Positions 29,299-38,357 of a stretch of DNA of 64,000 bases are shown piece after piece. The translations under genes and the position numbers were made by a program. Each line of letters opens with the position of its first letter. Positions within the stretch are counted from its first letter, which is position 1. Source of the DNA: Nitrosomonas eutropha (GTDB lineage: Bacteria; Pseudomonadota; Gammaproteobacteria; Burkholderiales; Nitrosomonadaceae); NCBI RefSeq assembly GCF_003201195.1, contig NZ_QICQ01000006.1, forward strand, positions 37,830 to 101,829. Direction: 5' to 3'. The notes below the pieces were generated by a model. It saw nothing but the letters and a program-made list of their open reading frames with translations. It was not told the DNA's origin and made no database searches.

Positions 29299-30003
29299 CT
29301 ATCTGTTTTGGTGATCTGAAATTAAAGCTTCCTTCAGAATGTTTTTTAGCCAGCGGGAGATATCAATCAGTTCCTGGTCACATACAGCGTGCGCCATCGG
29401 ATATTCATGCCAGTCAACAGAGTAATGGTAATCGCGCAGCAACTGTAGCGAAGATCGAGCTAATTTAACAGGGACAACAGGATCATAACTACCATGAGCC
29501 ATGAATATGGGAGTCAATTGATTGGCTACATGTGCCTCCTGTCTGATCTCGTGAACAAGAGGAAGATATCCTGACAGAACCATAATGCCAGCCAGCTTGT
29601 CGGGGTGGCGCAAACCTACGTGCAGCGCCATAGCAGCGCCCTGCGAGAACCCGGCAAGGATAATGTGACTGGACGGAATACCTCTCTGGTTTTCATGTTC
29701 GATCAATGCTACGATTGCGCGTTGTGATCTGTACAACCCGGCTTTATCTTCCTGCTTAATAAAATCAGTGTGCTGGATGTCATACCACGCTCTCATTGTA
29801 TGGCCACCATTGATGGTGACGGGTTGTAGAGGAGCATGCGGGAATAAAAAACGAATTGGGGTCGCTGGTAAATCAAGTGTTTGTACAACAGGTACAAAGT
29901 CATTGCCATCGGCCCCCAATCCGTGCATCCACAAGACGGTATATAAAGGATTCGATCCGGTTGCAATATCGATTGCGGAAAGCTGAAGCAGGCTGTCAGA
30001 CAT
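29299..30003 (-). CDS. Carboxylesterase / acyl-protein thioesterase-like alpha/beta hydrolase
   Basis: A 234-residue alpha/beta hydrolase of the phospholipase/carboxylesterase family. The nucleophile elbow is GFSQGAAMAL near 120-129, the oxyanion region LWMHGLGADGNDF near 24-36, and the catalytic Asp/His are in GSYDPVVPV and YPMAHAVCD. Substrates in bacteria are short-chain esters, or acyl groups on proteins. It is followed closely by the VIT gene and is divergent from the transglutaminase-like gene. Confidence 0.88.
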   Translation of the reverse strand: MSDSLLQLSAIDIATGSNPLYTVLWMHGLGADGNDFVPVVQTLDLPATPIRFLFPHAPLQPVTINGGHTMRAWYDIQHTDFIKQEDKAGLYRSQRAIVALIEHENQRGIPSSHIILAGFSQGAAMALHVGLRHPDKLAGIMVLSGYLPLVHEIRQEAHVANQLTPIFMAHGSYDPVVPVKLARSSLQLLRDYHYSVDWHEYPMAHAVCDQELIDISRWLKNILKEALISDHQNR

Positions 30004-30081
30004 AGGGGTACGTGAAATTGACGTGGTTGGCTGGTAGCGATAAATTTATCGGGTTCAATATTATCATTGATGAGGAGGCGT

Positions 30082-31188
30082 ATGAAACGCAGAGATTTTT
30101 TCAAGTTGGTTGGTACAGGCGCTGCAGCAGCTGTTTTGGCTCCGTCTGTTTCGCGAGCTTCCGCGTTACCGTTGAATCAGGCGAAATGGCGCGGCTATCA
30201 ATTAACGTACCAGATTACTCTGCCCGCCGCAGGCAAGGTTGCAAAGCTATGGCTGCCGTTGCCGGATACAAATGATACGATTTATCAGTTTACACAAGGA
30301 AGTAATTGGAGCGGAAAAGCGACTGCTTCTGCATTTTATATGTTACCCGGTACCTCTTCCCCGGTATTTTTTGCAACCTGGCAAAAGGGTGAAGAACGGG
30401 CGGTCAAGGTGAGCAGTATTGTCAAAACAGCCTATCGCACTGCTGATCTGAGCTTTTACCAGGCTCCTGCCAAAGTTTCAATTCCCCAGAATATCAAACG
30501 CTATCTGCAGCCTACCAGCCAGATTCCATTGGATAATGCTGTAAAAAAAATGGCACATTCCGTGACTAGCCAGGCTAATGCCCATACTCCTTTGCAACAG
30601 GCGCGCGCCATTTATGACTGGATAATTAATAATGTTACCTATGACAACAGTGTGCGCGGGCAGGGCAGAGGGGATATACGGAGCATGCTATCCAGAGCAA
30701 GTCTTAGTGGAAAATGCGCGGACATCCATTCACTTTTTGTCGGGCTTGCACGCGCTTCCGGCATTCCAGCGAGAATCCAGTACGGGATCCGCATCGGTGA
30801 ATCCTCTCTTAACAAAAATCTTGGGAAATCTGGTGATATCAGTACTTCCCAGCATTGTCAGGCAGAGTTTTATCTTTCCGGGTTTGGTTGGGTTCCAGTG
30901 GATCCGTCTGATGTGGCGAAAGTCATGGCACTGGAATCTCTACCGAACAACCATGACTCGATCAGTCAGCTAAGAGAAAAATTGTTTGGATCCTGGGAAA
31001 TGAACTGGGTGGCGTTCAACGATGGTGAAAATGTGGATCTGGGCAAGGCATGTGCAGCCGGCAAGCTGCCATTCTTCCTCTATCCACATGCTGAAATTGA
31101 CGGGCGACAACAAGATAGCCTGGAGCCGGAATCCTTTTCCTACAAAATTACTTCGGCAACGCTGGTGGGTACCGGCGCCAAACTGTAA
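30082..31188 (+). CDS. Tat-exported transglutaminase-like protein
   Basis: A 368-residue protein with a twin-arginine signal (KRRDFFKLVGTGAAAAVLAP), so it is folded before export to the periplasm. The transglutaminase-like core has the Cys-His-Asp set in SGKCADIHSLFVGLARASG near 215, HCQAEFYLSGFGWVPVDPSD near 262-282. Relatives act as cysteine proteases or amidases; the target is unknown. ATG 30082 follows GAGGAGG; an upstream ATG in frame lacks a site. A short stem-loop with T-run at 31341-31360 could end the transcript. Confidence 0.85.
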   Translation: MKRRDFFKLVGTGAAAAVLAPSVSRASALPLNQAKWRGYQLTYQITLPAAGKVAKLWLPLPDTNDTIYQFTQGSNWSGKATASAFYMLPGTSSPVFFATWQKGEERAVKVSSIVKTAYRTADLSFYQAPAKVSIPQNIKRYLQPTSQIPLDNAVKKMAHSVTSQANAHTPLQQARAIYDWIINNVTYDNSVRGQGRGDIRSMLSRASLSGKCADIHSLFVGLARASGIPARIQYGIRIGESSLNKNLGKSGDISTSQHCQAEFYLSGFGWVPVDPSDVAKVMALESLPNNHDSISQLREKLFGSWEMNWVAFNDGENVDLGKACAAGKLPFFLYPHAEIDGRQQDSLEPESFSYKITSATLVGTGAKL

Positions 31189-31198
31189 CTCGGTTATA

Positions 31199-31236
31199 GC
31201 CTGATAATTACCCTGCAAGGAGGGCGTTTATCAGGC
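31199..31236. repeat. Perfect 9-bp inverted repeat after the transglutaminase-like gene
   Basis: GCCTGATAA at 31199-31207 is the exact complement of TTATCAGGC at 31228-31236, separated by 20 bases containing CCCTGCAAGGAGGGC. No T-run follows on either strand, so it is not a standard terminator. It could stabilise the 3' end of the mRNA. Confidence 0.4.
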
Positions 31237-31340
31237 ATCGGTAAGCAATGGCTGTGCTACTGAACCTGGAAAAAGAACATGGCTGGCAGCTGTTTATACA
31301 GCAAGAGTAGCTTCTTCTGAGTCACTGCTGTACGCATAAC

Positions 31341-31360
31341 CTCACTTTTGTGAGATTTTT
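31341..31360 (+). terminator. Weak intrinsic terminator candidate
   Basis: CTCAC-TTTT-GTGAG is followed by ATTTTT, 153 bases after the transglutaminase-like gene. The five-base stem is short, so termination may be inefficient. Confidence 0.4.
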
Positions 31361-31394
31361 ACGCAATATGTAGAGTATCGCCGCATAGCATCAG

Positions 31395-33116
31395 TTAGTC
31401 ATTTGAAAAACGTCCTTCTGTTACTTCACGAATAATTCCTGCGCGAATCGTAAAATCACCAAAATGCTCGTCAGGCAATCGTTCTGTCGCATAGTGACGA
31501 AGTACTTCATCAAGCGCTTCAAGAATTGCGGCCTCGCCGATATTTTCACGATAAAGGCGATTGAGGCGCTGGCCGTGAAAACCGCCACCCAGATAAAGAT
31601 TGTATTTACCCGGTGCGCGGCCGGTAAGTCCAATTTCCGCAATGAAAGGGCGGCTGCACCCGTTAGGACATCCTGTCATTCTGAGCGTAATTGGCTCATC
31701 TTGCAGATTGTACCGAGTGAGAATTCCTTCAATCTTCGTAATCAAAGTAGGCAGATAACGTTCACTGTCTGCCATTGCCAAGCCACAGGTTGGAAAAGCG
31801 ACACACGCCATCGAATTCAGACGCAGCACGCTGTGTTCATTAAAAGCAATCAGTCCCGATCCCACCAGTAATGCATCTATCTTCGGTTTGTCGGCAGTGG
31901 CAACGTTGGCAATCATGAGATTTTGATTGGGAGTCAGGCGAAAGTGCCCTTTGTGAACATGTGCAATCCGTGCAATTTTGTCGAGCGTATCGCGGTTGAG
32001 CCGGCCGTTCTCAACAAACAACGTGAAATGATGATAGCCATCATCCGATTCTACCCAACCATAGATATCTGCATTGGATGTGAAGTGGTAAGGGCGGGCG
32101 GGTTCGAGCAATCCGGCACGATCTTCAATTGCCAGTTTGATCCAGTCCAGTCCTTTATCATCGATTGTGTATTTAAAGCGTGCACGTGACCGGTCAGCGC
32201 GATTGCCATAGTCGCGCTGAACTCCCATGACAGCTTCGGTAACAGAAATAAGTCTGTCTGGCGTAATGAAGCCAATAACTGATGCGGTGCGCGGATAGGT
32301 ATGCGGTACCTTGTCGGTACGCCCCATTCCACCGCCGATTGCTATATTGAATCCCGCTATTTTTCCATCTTTACCCGCGATTGCGATATAACCCAGATCC
32401 TGAGCATAAATATCAATATCATTATTGGGCGGGATCACAAATCCAATCTTGAACTTACGGGGCATATAGGTTCGCCCGTAGAATGGTTCTTCCGGTTCAG
32501 ATGAAGCAATACGTTCTTCACCATACCAGATTTCATGATAGCCCCTGGTTTTGGGAATGACATGATCACTTACTGTTTTTGCCAGTGCTGCCAGTTCTGC
32601 CTGCAGAGCCGGAAATTGAGGATTAACCGTAGCCATTACACCGCGTGAATCATCTCCGCATGCAGCAACTGTATCGAGCAATACTTCATGAAGACCACGA
32701 ATAACCGGAACAATATTGTGCTTGAGCACCCAATGAAACTGGAAAGTCTGTCTGGTGGTCATGCGTAACGTTTCATTACCGTGCGCACAGGCAAGCTCTG
32801 AAATCTTCAGCCAGCGTTCGGTTGTGCAGATACCCCCCGGCAAACGCACACGGATCATGAACTGAAAAGCGGGTTCCAGTTTTTGGCGACGGCGTTCATC
32901 ACGAACATCCCGGTCATCTTGTTGATAAATACCGTGAAACTTCATCAGCTTGATATCGTCGCCTGGTACAGCAGATGTAATACGGTCAAGCAGTCCAAGT
33001 GCGATTGTGCCACGCAGGTATTCACTTCCAGCCTTCAGTGCCTCATCCGGGCTTAGGCGCTCAAGTGGTTGGGAAATATCGCAGCTGCGATCAGTGGGAG
33101 GGAGTGTGTCTGCCAT
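31395..33116 (-). CDS. cysI: CysI, sulfite reductase hemoprotein subunit
   Basis: A 573-residue siroheme/[4Fe-4S] subunit that reduces sulfite to sulfide with six electrons delivered by CysJ. The cluster ligands are visible in ACVAFPTCGLAMADSERY near 435 and GCPNGCSRPFIAEIGL near 475-490. RVRLPGGICT and TTRQTFQFHW mark the N-terminal repeat. ATG 33116 is preferred; a TTG at 33128 overlaps the cysJ end. It lies directly downstream of cysJ, in one operon, and belongs to the assimilatory sulfate pathway with cysHDN. Confidence 0.96.
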   Translation of the reverse strand: MADTLPPTDRSCDISQPLERLSPDEALKAGSEYLRGTIALGLLDRITSAVPGDDIKLMKFHGIYQQDDRDVRDERRRQKLEPAFQFMIRVRLPGGICTTERWLKISELACAHGNETLRMTTRQTFQFHWVLKHNIVPVIRGLHEVLLDTVAACGDDSRGVMATVNPQFPALQAELAALAKTVSDHVIPKTRGYHEIWYGEERIASSEPEEPFYGRTYMPRKFKIGFVIPPNNDIDIYAQDLGYIAIAGKDGKIAGFNIAIGGGMGRTDKVPHTYPRTASVIGFITPDRLISVTEAVMGVQRDYGNRADRSRARFKYTIDDKGLDWIKLAIEDRAGLLEPARPYHFTSNADIYGWVESDDGYHHFTLFVENGRLNRDTLDKIARIAHVHKGHFRLTPNQNLMIANVATADKPKIDALLVGSGLIAFNEHSVLRLNSMACVAFPTCGLAMADSERYLPTLITKIEGILTRYNLQDEPITLRMTGCPNGCSRPFIAEIGLTGRAPGKYNLYLGGGFHGQRLNRLYRENIGEAAILEALDEVLRHYATERLPDEHFGDFTIRAGIIREVTEGRFSND

Positions 33117-33124
33117 TTCTATTC

Positions 33125-34960
33125 TCAATAAACGTCGCGCTGATAGCGCCCATCGCGTTGCAGGTTGCGAAGATACTCTTCTGCTTCTTCGCGCTGAACG
33201 CTTGCTTGTTCTTCGATTACGGTGACCAATGTATTGTGGACATCAGGCGCCAGGCGTAACGCATCTCCACATATATAAATATGTGCACCTTCTTCCAACC
33301 AAGCATAGACATCGTGTGCATGTTCATGAATACGGTGCTGAACATAAGTTTTCTCTGCGTTATCTCGTGAGAAAGCGACATCCATTTTTGTCAGAATGCT
33401 ATTTTTTAACCAGTCCTGCCACTCGGTCTGATAAAGAAAATCCACACGGAAATTGCGTTCTCCAAAAAATAACCATGAACGGCCACCGCCATTTGCTTCG
33501 CGTTCTTGCATAAAGGCACGGTAAGGTGCCACACCGGTACCAGCGCCGATCATGATGATGGGTTCGCCATTGGGTGGCAGGCGAAAGTATGGATTACTCT
33601 GAATGTAGACCGGTAATATGGAATCAGCGTTTGCACGATCAGCAAGGTGGCTGGATGCAACACCTGAACGAATTTCTCCATGCAGCTTATAACGTACTGG
33701 TGCGACAGTGATATGTGCCTCATCAGGGCAAATCGCCAGGCTGGAGGAAATAGAGTAGAGGCGCGGTTGCAGAGGGCGCAACCCGTCGATAAAACGCTGT
33801 GGATCAAGACCTTTGAGCGGAAAAGCGCGAATAATATCAATAATATGATGCTCATGAAGGAATGCCGCACGTTCGACATTATCCATTGCAGTAAAAATAT
33901 CGGTTGTGCCAGTCAATTCACCCCAGTGATCAAGAAAACGCAGTGTTGCTGTGGTAATTTCGAATAATTTGCTAAGCGCTTCAAAGAGTGTTGTTACCTG
34001 ACCCTTTACGGTCAGCGATGTGCCTGGATTCATGTCGAGCGTGGTCAGTAGTGCCTCAACCATCACAGGATCGTTGTTCGCCACGATGCCCAACGCATCG
34101 CCCGGCTCATAGGTTAAAGCGGAATCAGCAAGTGATATTTCGATGTGGTGTGTTTCCCGGGTAGAGCCGCGACCCGAGAGAACAATGTTGTCAATGACAG
34201 TTGCAGGGAAGGGGTTTCGTTTACCGTAAGCTGAATTATCAGCTTGCTGAGTACTTCCTGTTGTCTCTAGTTGTGATGCGGCGGATGATGTCGCCGCTCT
34301 TTTCTCGGCGGTGAGTAGCGCCAGTATATTGCTACTCCATGCAGCAGCCAGTTCTTCATAATCCACATCACAGTCAATGCGTGGCTGCAGCCGTTTTGCG
34401 CCCAGTTCCTCGAAACGCTCATCAAGACGTTTGCCGGCGCCACAAAAATGTTCATAGCTCATGTCGCCCAGCGCAAGTATGGCGTAACGTAGTTCAGGTA
34501 GTGCTGGCGCCTTGCGGCTTTCGATTAATTCAAAAAACTCCATTCCAGACTGAGGTGGGTCTCCTTCTCCATGGGTGGAGGTGATGATCAGAAGATCCTG
34601 CTCTTCTTTGAGTTTGCGAACTTTGTAATCAGCTATGTCAACCAATGTCGGGTTGAGTCCTTGTTCAATAGCCAGTGCTGCCAAACGGATTGCCAGTTCG
34701 GTGCTGTTACCGGTTTCACTGATATGAAGGATTGTAAGTGAACGAGCTGCAACTGGTTCTGCTTGTACTACTGCTGTGGAAATGCGTGTATCTGGAGATT
34801 GAGCCGCAGTAGTACCCTTGTGTAACAAGGCTGACCCAATGCCAGCAAAGTAACCGCTGATCCAATACGCATGTTCAGGTGTAAGAGAAGAGCTTAGTGC
34901 TTCGACAAGACGCCACTGTTCTGCAGTCAGAGCGGCTCCTGAGAATTGTGATACCGTCAT
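33125..34960 (-). CDS. cysJ: CysJ, sulfite reductase flavoprotein subunit
   Basis: A 611-residue diflavin reductase. The N-terminal flavodoxin domain binds FMN (HISETGNSTELAIRL near 78-92 and STHGEGDPPQSG near 130). The FAD domain contains RLYSISSS near 396, and the NADPH domain contains GAGTGVAPYRAFMQER near 480 and YICGDALRLAPDVH near 565. Electrons pass from NADPH to CysI. It is the first gene of the minus-strand cysJI operon; its upstream region is an inverted relative of the cysB-cysH control region, so CysB control is likely. Confidence 0.96.
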   Translation of the reverse strand: MTVSQFSGAALTAEQWRLVEALSSSLTPEHAYWISGYFAGIGSALLHKGTTAAQSPDTRISTAVVQAEPVAARSLTILHISETGNSTELAIRLAALAIEQGLNPTLVDIADYKVRKLKEEQDLLIITSTHGEGDPPQSGMEFFELIESRKAPALPELRYAILALGDMSYEHFCGAGKRLDERFEELGAKRLQPRIDCDVDYEELAAAWSSNILALLTAEKRAATSSAASQLETTGSTQQADNSAYGKRNPFPATVIDNIVLSGRGSTRETHHIEISLADSALTYEPGDALGIVANNDPVMVEALLTTLDMNPGTSLTVKGQVTTLFEALSKLFEITTATLRFLDHWGELTGTTDIFTAMDNVERAAFLHEHHIIDIIRAFPLKGLDPQRFIDGLRPLQPRLYSISSSLAICPDEAHITVAPVRYKLHGEIRSGVASSHLADRANADSILPVYIQSNPYFRLPPNGEPIIMIGAGTGVAPYRAFMQEREANGGGRSWLFFGERNFRVDFLYQTEWQDWLKNSILTKMDVAFSRDNAEKTYVQHRIHEHAHDVYAWLEEGAHIYICGDALRLAPDVHNTLVTVIEEQASVQREEAEEYLRNLQRDGRYQRDVY

Positions 34961-35094
34961 TTTATTTTATATTTTGGAAGTTTTTCACACGTAGAAATAC
35001 GTAGAAATGAGATATCCAGCTGGTGGTTGAAATTTTGTAGATATGGCAAATCAATTAAAAACCCGTTTACGCCTGTTTCAGCTTTGCTGTTACA
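34961..35094 (-). other. cysJ leader region, AT-rich, no gene
   Basis: No ORF is visible. A tandem duplication of ACGTAGAAAT lies at about 34990-35009. The stretch is the presumed 5' untranslated region of cysJ, downstream of the control region at 35095-35183. Confidence 0.35.
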
Positions 35095-35183
35095 GCACTC
35101 TTTAAATAAAGAGTGCAAGCATAGCAACTATTTTTATAATTCAAAAGAATATTAAATTAATTATATATCGTATTTTGTTATAT
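35095..35183. promoter_or_regulatory. cysJ control region, inverted copy of the cysB-cysH control region
   Basis: Bases 35143-35183 are the reverse complement of 36437-36477 with only 3 mismatches in 41, including a 26-base perfect core. Resemblance continues outward (ATGCTTGCA on the minus strand here, at 36498-36506 on the plus strand there). The outer end holds a perfect 10-bp inverted repeat, GCACTCTTTA / TAAAGAGTGC, at 35095-35116. Both copies carry TTGTTAT-type words. I infer a shared LysR-type (CysB) operator and promoter; the binding site itself is not proven. Confidence 0.6.
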
Positions 35184-35474
35184 GAAGTATATCTGGATGG
35201 CCAAAGAAATTAATAATACTAATTAATTATAAAATAATAGGGAGCGTGAGCTATCCTGGCTCCCGGTCGGAAATTTATTCTTTTATGGTGCTAGTGCTCG
35301 CTTATTCAGCTTTATTGTTGCGGGTGTTGCAGGCTGTCAGGCGGAACGTGTATTTCAGCAATATTTATGTTGTGGTGCCGCCTCTAATTTCCGAAGAATA
35401 TACTGAAATTTTAAGGGGCGGAGTCTACCAGAAAGCGTTCTAGTCATCAATCCGGACAGGGTGGGAGCCTTTTT
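35184..35474 (+). ncRNA. Candidate structured small RNA between cysJ and cysB
   Basis: Downstream of the duplicated control region, on the side that in the other copy drives cysB, there is no recognisable gene. A hairpin GGGAGC/GCTCCC lies at 35240-35264, and GGCTCCC at 35258-35264 can alternatively pair with GGGAGCC at 35463-35469, which is followed by TTTTT. A 14-codon frame, MKYIWMAKEINNTN, begins at ATG 35182. A 65-residue frame at 35246-35443 looks non-coding. A terminated small RNA or leader-type transcript would fit; a dead gene remnant is the alternative. Confidence 0.3.
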
Positions 35475-35504
35475 GTCTATGCCAATTGTTACTACCAATA
35501 GCAG

Positions 35505-36434
35505 TTAGTTTTCAGGATTTCTGAGCAGCCTATTGATCGTTTCTGTATCAAGATGTGTCGCAAACATCTCAATAAAATCGTAAATGTAGTGGCGGATGTA
35601 GCTGTTGCGACAGATACCGATGCGAGTAGTACTGGGTTCAAACAGATGTGCGGCATCAATGGCCCGCAACTTTTTATCGCGAGCCGGATCAAAGGCCATC
35701 TTTGCCAGAATGCCTACGCCCAAACCGATTTCTACATAGGTTTTGATTACATCCGCGTCAAGTGCTGTCAGTACCACGTTGGGCTTTAATCCTCTGGATT
35801 CAAATGCCTGATTGATTTTGGATCGACCGGTAAAAGCAAAATCGTAGGTAATGATTGTGTATTGAGCGATGGATTCAAGCGTTAACTCCTTAAGTTGGAG
35901 TAGTGGATGCCGAGGCGGAACGACGACACAACGATTCCATTCATAACAAGGCAACATAACGAGTTCGTCGAATAATTCGATGGCTTCGGTTGCGATAGCC
36001 AAATCGGCTTCACCAGATGAAACCCAGGTGGATATTTCTATAGGGCTTCCCTGTCGCAAGGATAATCTGATTTTTGGGTGGCGTTCGATAAAGCGCTTGA
36101 TTACAGGAGGGAGCACATACCGTGCTTGTGTGTGAGTAGTTGCAATAACAAATGTACCGCTCTCCTTATCATTAAATTCATTTCCAATTTTTTTCAGGTT
36201 ATCTGCGTCCTGCAGCATTCGTTGGGCAGTTTCCAGGATCGCAAGCCCTGGCTGAGTGATACTGGTAAGACGTTTACCGTGGCGTGTAAAAATCTCGACC
36301 CCCAACTCTTGTTCCAATAGCTGGATTTGTCGACTGACCCCAGGTTGTGAAGTATGCAGAGCATTCGCAGCCTTGGATAAATTCAGCTTTTGTTTTGCAA
36401 TTTCACGAAGGTATCTCAATTGCTGGAGTTTCAT
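35505..36434 (-). CDS. cysB: CysB-type LysR-family regulator of sulfur assimilation
   Basis: A 309-residue LysR regulator. The N-terminal winged HTH is typical of CysB/Cbl (MKLQQLRYLREIAKQKLNLS, then ALHTSQPGVSRQIQLLE). The effector domain has the CysB-like ATTHTQARYVLP and YEWNRCVVVPPRHPL, which in CysB bind O-acetyl- or N-acetylserine and sulfate. It sits between cysJI and cysHDN, divergent from cysH. A 41-base AT-rich element directly upstream of its start is repeated inverted at 35143-35183, so its own gene is bracketed by inverted repeats. Autoregulation is probable. Confidence 0.93.
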   Translation of the reverse strand: MKLQQLRYLREIAKQKLNLSKAANALHTSQPGVSRQIQLLEQELGVEIFTRHGKRLTSITQPGLAILETAQRMLQDADNLKKIGNEFNDKESGTFVIATTHTQARYVLPPVIKRFIERHPKIRLSLRQGSPIEISTWVSSGEADLAIATEAIELFDELVMLPCYEWNRCVVVPPRHPLLQLKELTLESIAQYTIITYDFAFTGRSKINQAFESRGLKPNVVLTALDADVIKTYVEIGLGVGILAKMAFDPARDKKLRAIDAAHLFEPSTTRIGICRNSYIRHYIYDFIEMFATHLDTETINRLLRNPEN

Positions 36435-36436
36435 TT

Positions 36437-36520
36437 ATATAACAAACTATAATATATAATTAATTTAATATTCTTTTATATTATAAATATTATTGTTATG
36501 CTTGCATATATGTTTAAAGT
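36437..36520. promoter_or_regulatory. Divergent cysB-cysH control region
   Basis: A very AT-rich stretch between divergent genes. ATAACAA at 36439-36445 and TTGTTAT at 36493-36499 form an inverted pair. Bases 36437-36477 recur inverted at 35143-35183, and the outward part (to ATGCTTGCA at 36498-36506) also resembles the region facing cysJ. This is the expected place for CysB operators; individual -35 and -10 boxes could not be assigned with confidence. Confidence 0.55.
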
Positions 36521-36664
36521 GCAATGTAAAAATGAGGTCATTTGTGTTGTGTATCATTCGAAGCTATGACAAGTAGCGTAGCGTAAGGATTCACATCGGG
36601 TTGGCGTGCTTATATAGATTTTTTATGGATATGTATTTGTCAGGTAAAATAACGCTTTATTAAT

Positions 36665-37363
36665 ATGGATGAGCAAACATTGCAACAGAAGGTTGAGCAG
36701 TTACACAGTTTGTTAGGTAATATCCAGCGGGATTATTCTCCCGCTGTATTTGCCAACAGTTTTGGTGCTGAAGATATGGTATTGACTGATGTAATCGCTC
36801 GCCATCATCCGGAAATTGGCATATTTACGCTTGATACCGGACGTCTTCCACAGGAAACTTATGATCTGATACAAAAGACGAAGGAGCGTTATGGTGTTTC
36901 CGTCCATGCTTATTTTCCTGATTCATCGTCTGTTGAGAACTATGTGACGCAATATGGCCCAAATGGGTTTTATGAAAGTATTGATCTGCGAAAACGTTGT
37001 TGCTATATACGAAAAGTTGAACCGCTAAAGCGTGCTTTGGCTGGAAAGCGTGCCTGGATTACAGGAATGCGTCGCGAGCAATCAACCACCCGGGAGGAGC
37101 TGAAGTTATCAGTATTTGATAACATTCACGGTATACATAAATTTAATCCCTTGTGCGACTGGACTGAGAAGGATGTATGGAACTATATAAAGCAGCACAA
37201 TATTCCCTACAATGCGTTGCATGACCAATTTTATCCCAGCATCGGCTGTGCTCCATGTACTCGGGCAATAACTCCCGGGGAAGATATTCGATCCGGGCGT
37301 TGGTGGTGGGAAAACCCAGACTCTAAAGAATGTGGTTTACATACTACAAAAGCAGAAACATAA
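36665..37363 (+). CDS. cysH: CysH, APS-type assimilatory sulfonucleotide reductase
   Basis: A 232-residue reductase converting adenylyl sulfate to sulfite. The cysteine pairs KRCCYIRKVEPL near 117 and GCAPCTRAI near 198 are the four ligands of the [4Fe-4S] cluster typical of APS rather than PAPS reductases. The catalytic cysteine is in the C-terminal ECGLH motif. This explains why cysC (APS kinase) is not needed beside cysDN. It begins the plus-strand cysHDN operon opposite cysB; cysD starts 25 bases downstream. Confidence 0.94.
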   Translation: MDEQTLQQKVEQLHSLLGNIQRDYSPAVFANSFGAEDMVLTDVIARHHPEIGIFTLDTGRLPQETYDLIQKTKERYGVSVHAYFPDSSSVENYVTQYGPNGFYESIDLRKRCCYIRKVEPLKRALAGKRAWITGMRREQSTTREELKLSVFDNIHGIHKFNPLCDWTEKDVWNYIKQHNIPYNALHDQFYPSIGCAPCTRAITPGEDIRSGRWWWENPDSKECGLHTTKAET

Positions 37364-37388
37364 GTTAATGTTCTTAAATCAAAATAAA

Positions 37389-38297
37389 ATGAATCAACAG
37401 TCATATTTTACACATTTGGATGCCTTGGAAAACGAGGCTATCCATATCATGCGAGAAGTTGCGGCAGAGTGTGCCAATCCGGTACTGTTGTTTTCAGGGG
37501 GCAAGGATTCGGTTGTTTTGCTGAGACTGGCTGAAAAAGCCTTTCGCCCGAGCCATTTTCCTTTTCCGTTGATGCATATCGATACGGGCCATAATTTTCC
37601 GGAAGTAATTGAATTTCGGGATTATCGGGCCAAACAATTGGGAGAACGCCTGATTGTACGCAGCATGGAGGATTCTATTCAGCGTGGCAGGGTCATATTG
37701 CGATCCAAGAACCAAAGCCGCAATCCTTTTCAGGCAGTTACTTTACTGGACGCCATTTCAGAATTCGGGTTTGATGCCTGCATTGGCGGTGCTCGCAGAG
37801 ACGAGGAAAAAGCACGTGCGAAAGAACGTATTTTTTCGTTTCGGGATGAGTTCGGTCAATGGGATCCAAAGAATCAGCGCCCAGAATTATGGAGTCTCTA
37901 TAATGCGCGAACTCACCCTGGAGAAAACATCAGGGTTTTTCCTATCAGTAACTGGACAGAATTGGATATATGGCAATATATCGGCCGGGAACAGCTGGAA
38001 ATTCCATCTATCTATTATGCTCATGAGAGAGATGTAATTGTGCGAAATAGTAGTCTGCTGCCGGTGTCGTACCTGGTTCAGCCCGAGGCGGGGGAAAGTG
38101 TACAACATATGATGGTGCGATTCCGTACGGTTGGTGATATGAGCTGTACCTGTCCGGTCGCTTCTCAGGCCAGGGGTGTCGAGGAAATCATCGTGGAAAC
38201 AGCATTAACACGAATTACTGAGCGCGGGGCAACACGTATGGATGATCGTACTTCTGAGGCATCAATGGAGTTGCGTAAACGGGAAGGTTATTTCTAG
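37389..38297 (+). CDS. cysD: CysD, sulfate adenylyltransferase small subunit
   Basis: A 302-residue PP-loop ATP sulfurylase subunit that makes APS from sulfate and ATP. The PP-loop is LFSGGKDSVVLLRLAEKAF near 33-51, followed by PLMHIDTGHNFPEVIEFRD and ARRDEEKARAKERIFSFRD. ATG 37389 gives the same length as E. coli CysD; an in-frame ATG at 37332 would overlap cysH. It forms the complex with CysN, encoded 60 bases downstream. Confidence 0.96.
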   Translation: MNQQSYFTHLDALENEAIHIMREVAAECANPVLLFSGGKDSVVLLRLAEKAFRPSHFPFPLMHIDTGHNFPEVIEFRDYRAKQLGERLIVRSMEDSIQRGRVILRSKNQSRNPFQAVTLLDAISEFGFDACIGGARRDEEKARAKERIFSFRDEFGQWDPKNQRPELWSLYNARTHPGENIRVFPISNWTELDIWQYIGREQLEIPSIYYAHERDVIVRNSSLLPVSYLVQPEAGESVQHMMVRFRTVGDMSCTCPVASQARGVEEIIVETALTRITERGATRMDDRTSEASMELRKREGYF

Positions 38298-38357
38298 GAC
38301 AGTGTTCTGAAATAACACCCGGTTTTAATTTCTTATCTTCATAGGTTTTTCTAGGAC

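Noticed and set aside
30012..30275. 87-residue frame overlapping the start of the transglutaminase-like gene
   Set aside because: Overlaps the Tat signal in another frame and shows no motif.
31199..31236. Terminator for the transglutaminase-like gene
   Set aside because: The inverted repeat is perfect but no T-run follows on either strand; the weak stem at 31341 is the better candidate.
35246..35443. 65-residue plus-strand frame between cysJ and cysB
   Set aside because: No ribosome site, no recognisable motif, and it lies within the region that forms hairpins; more likely non-coding.
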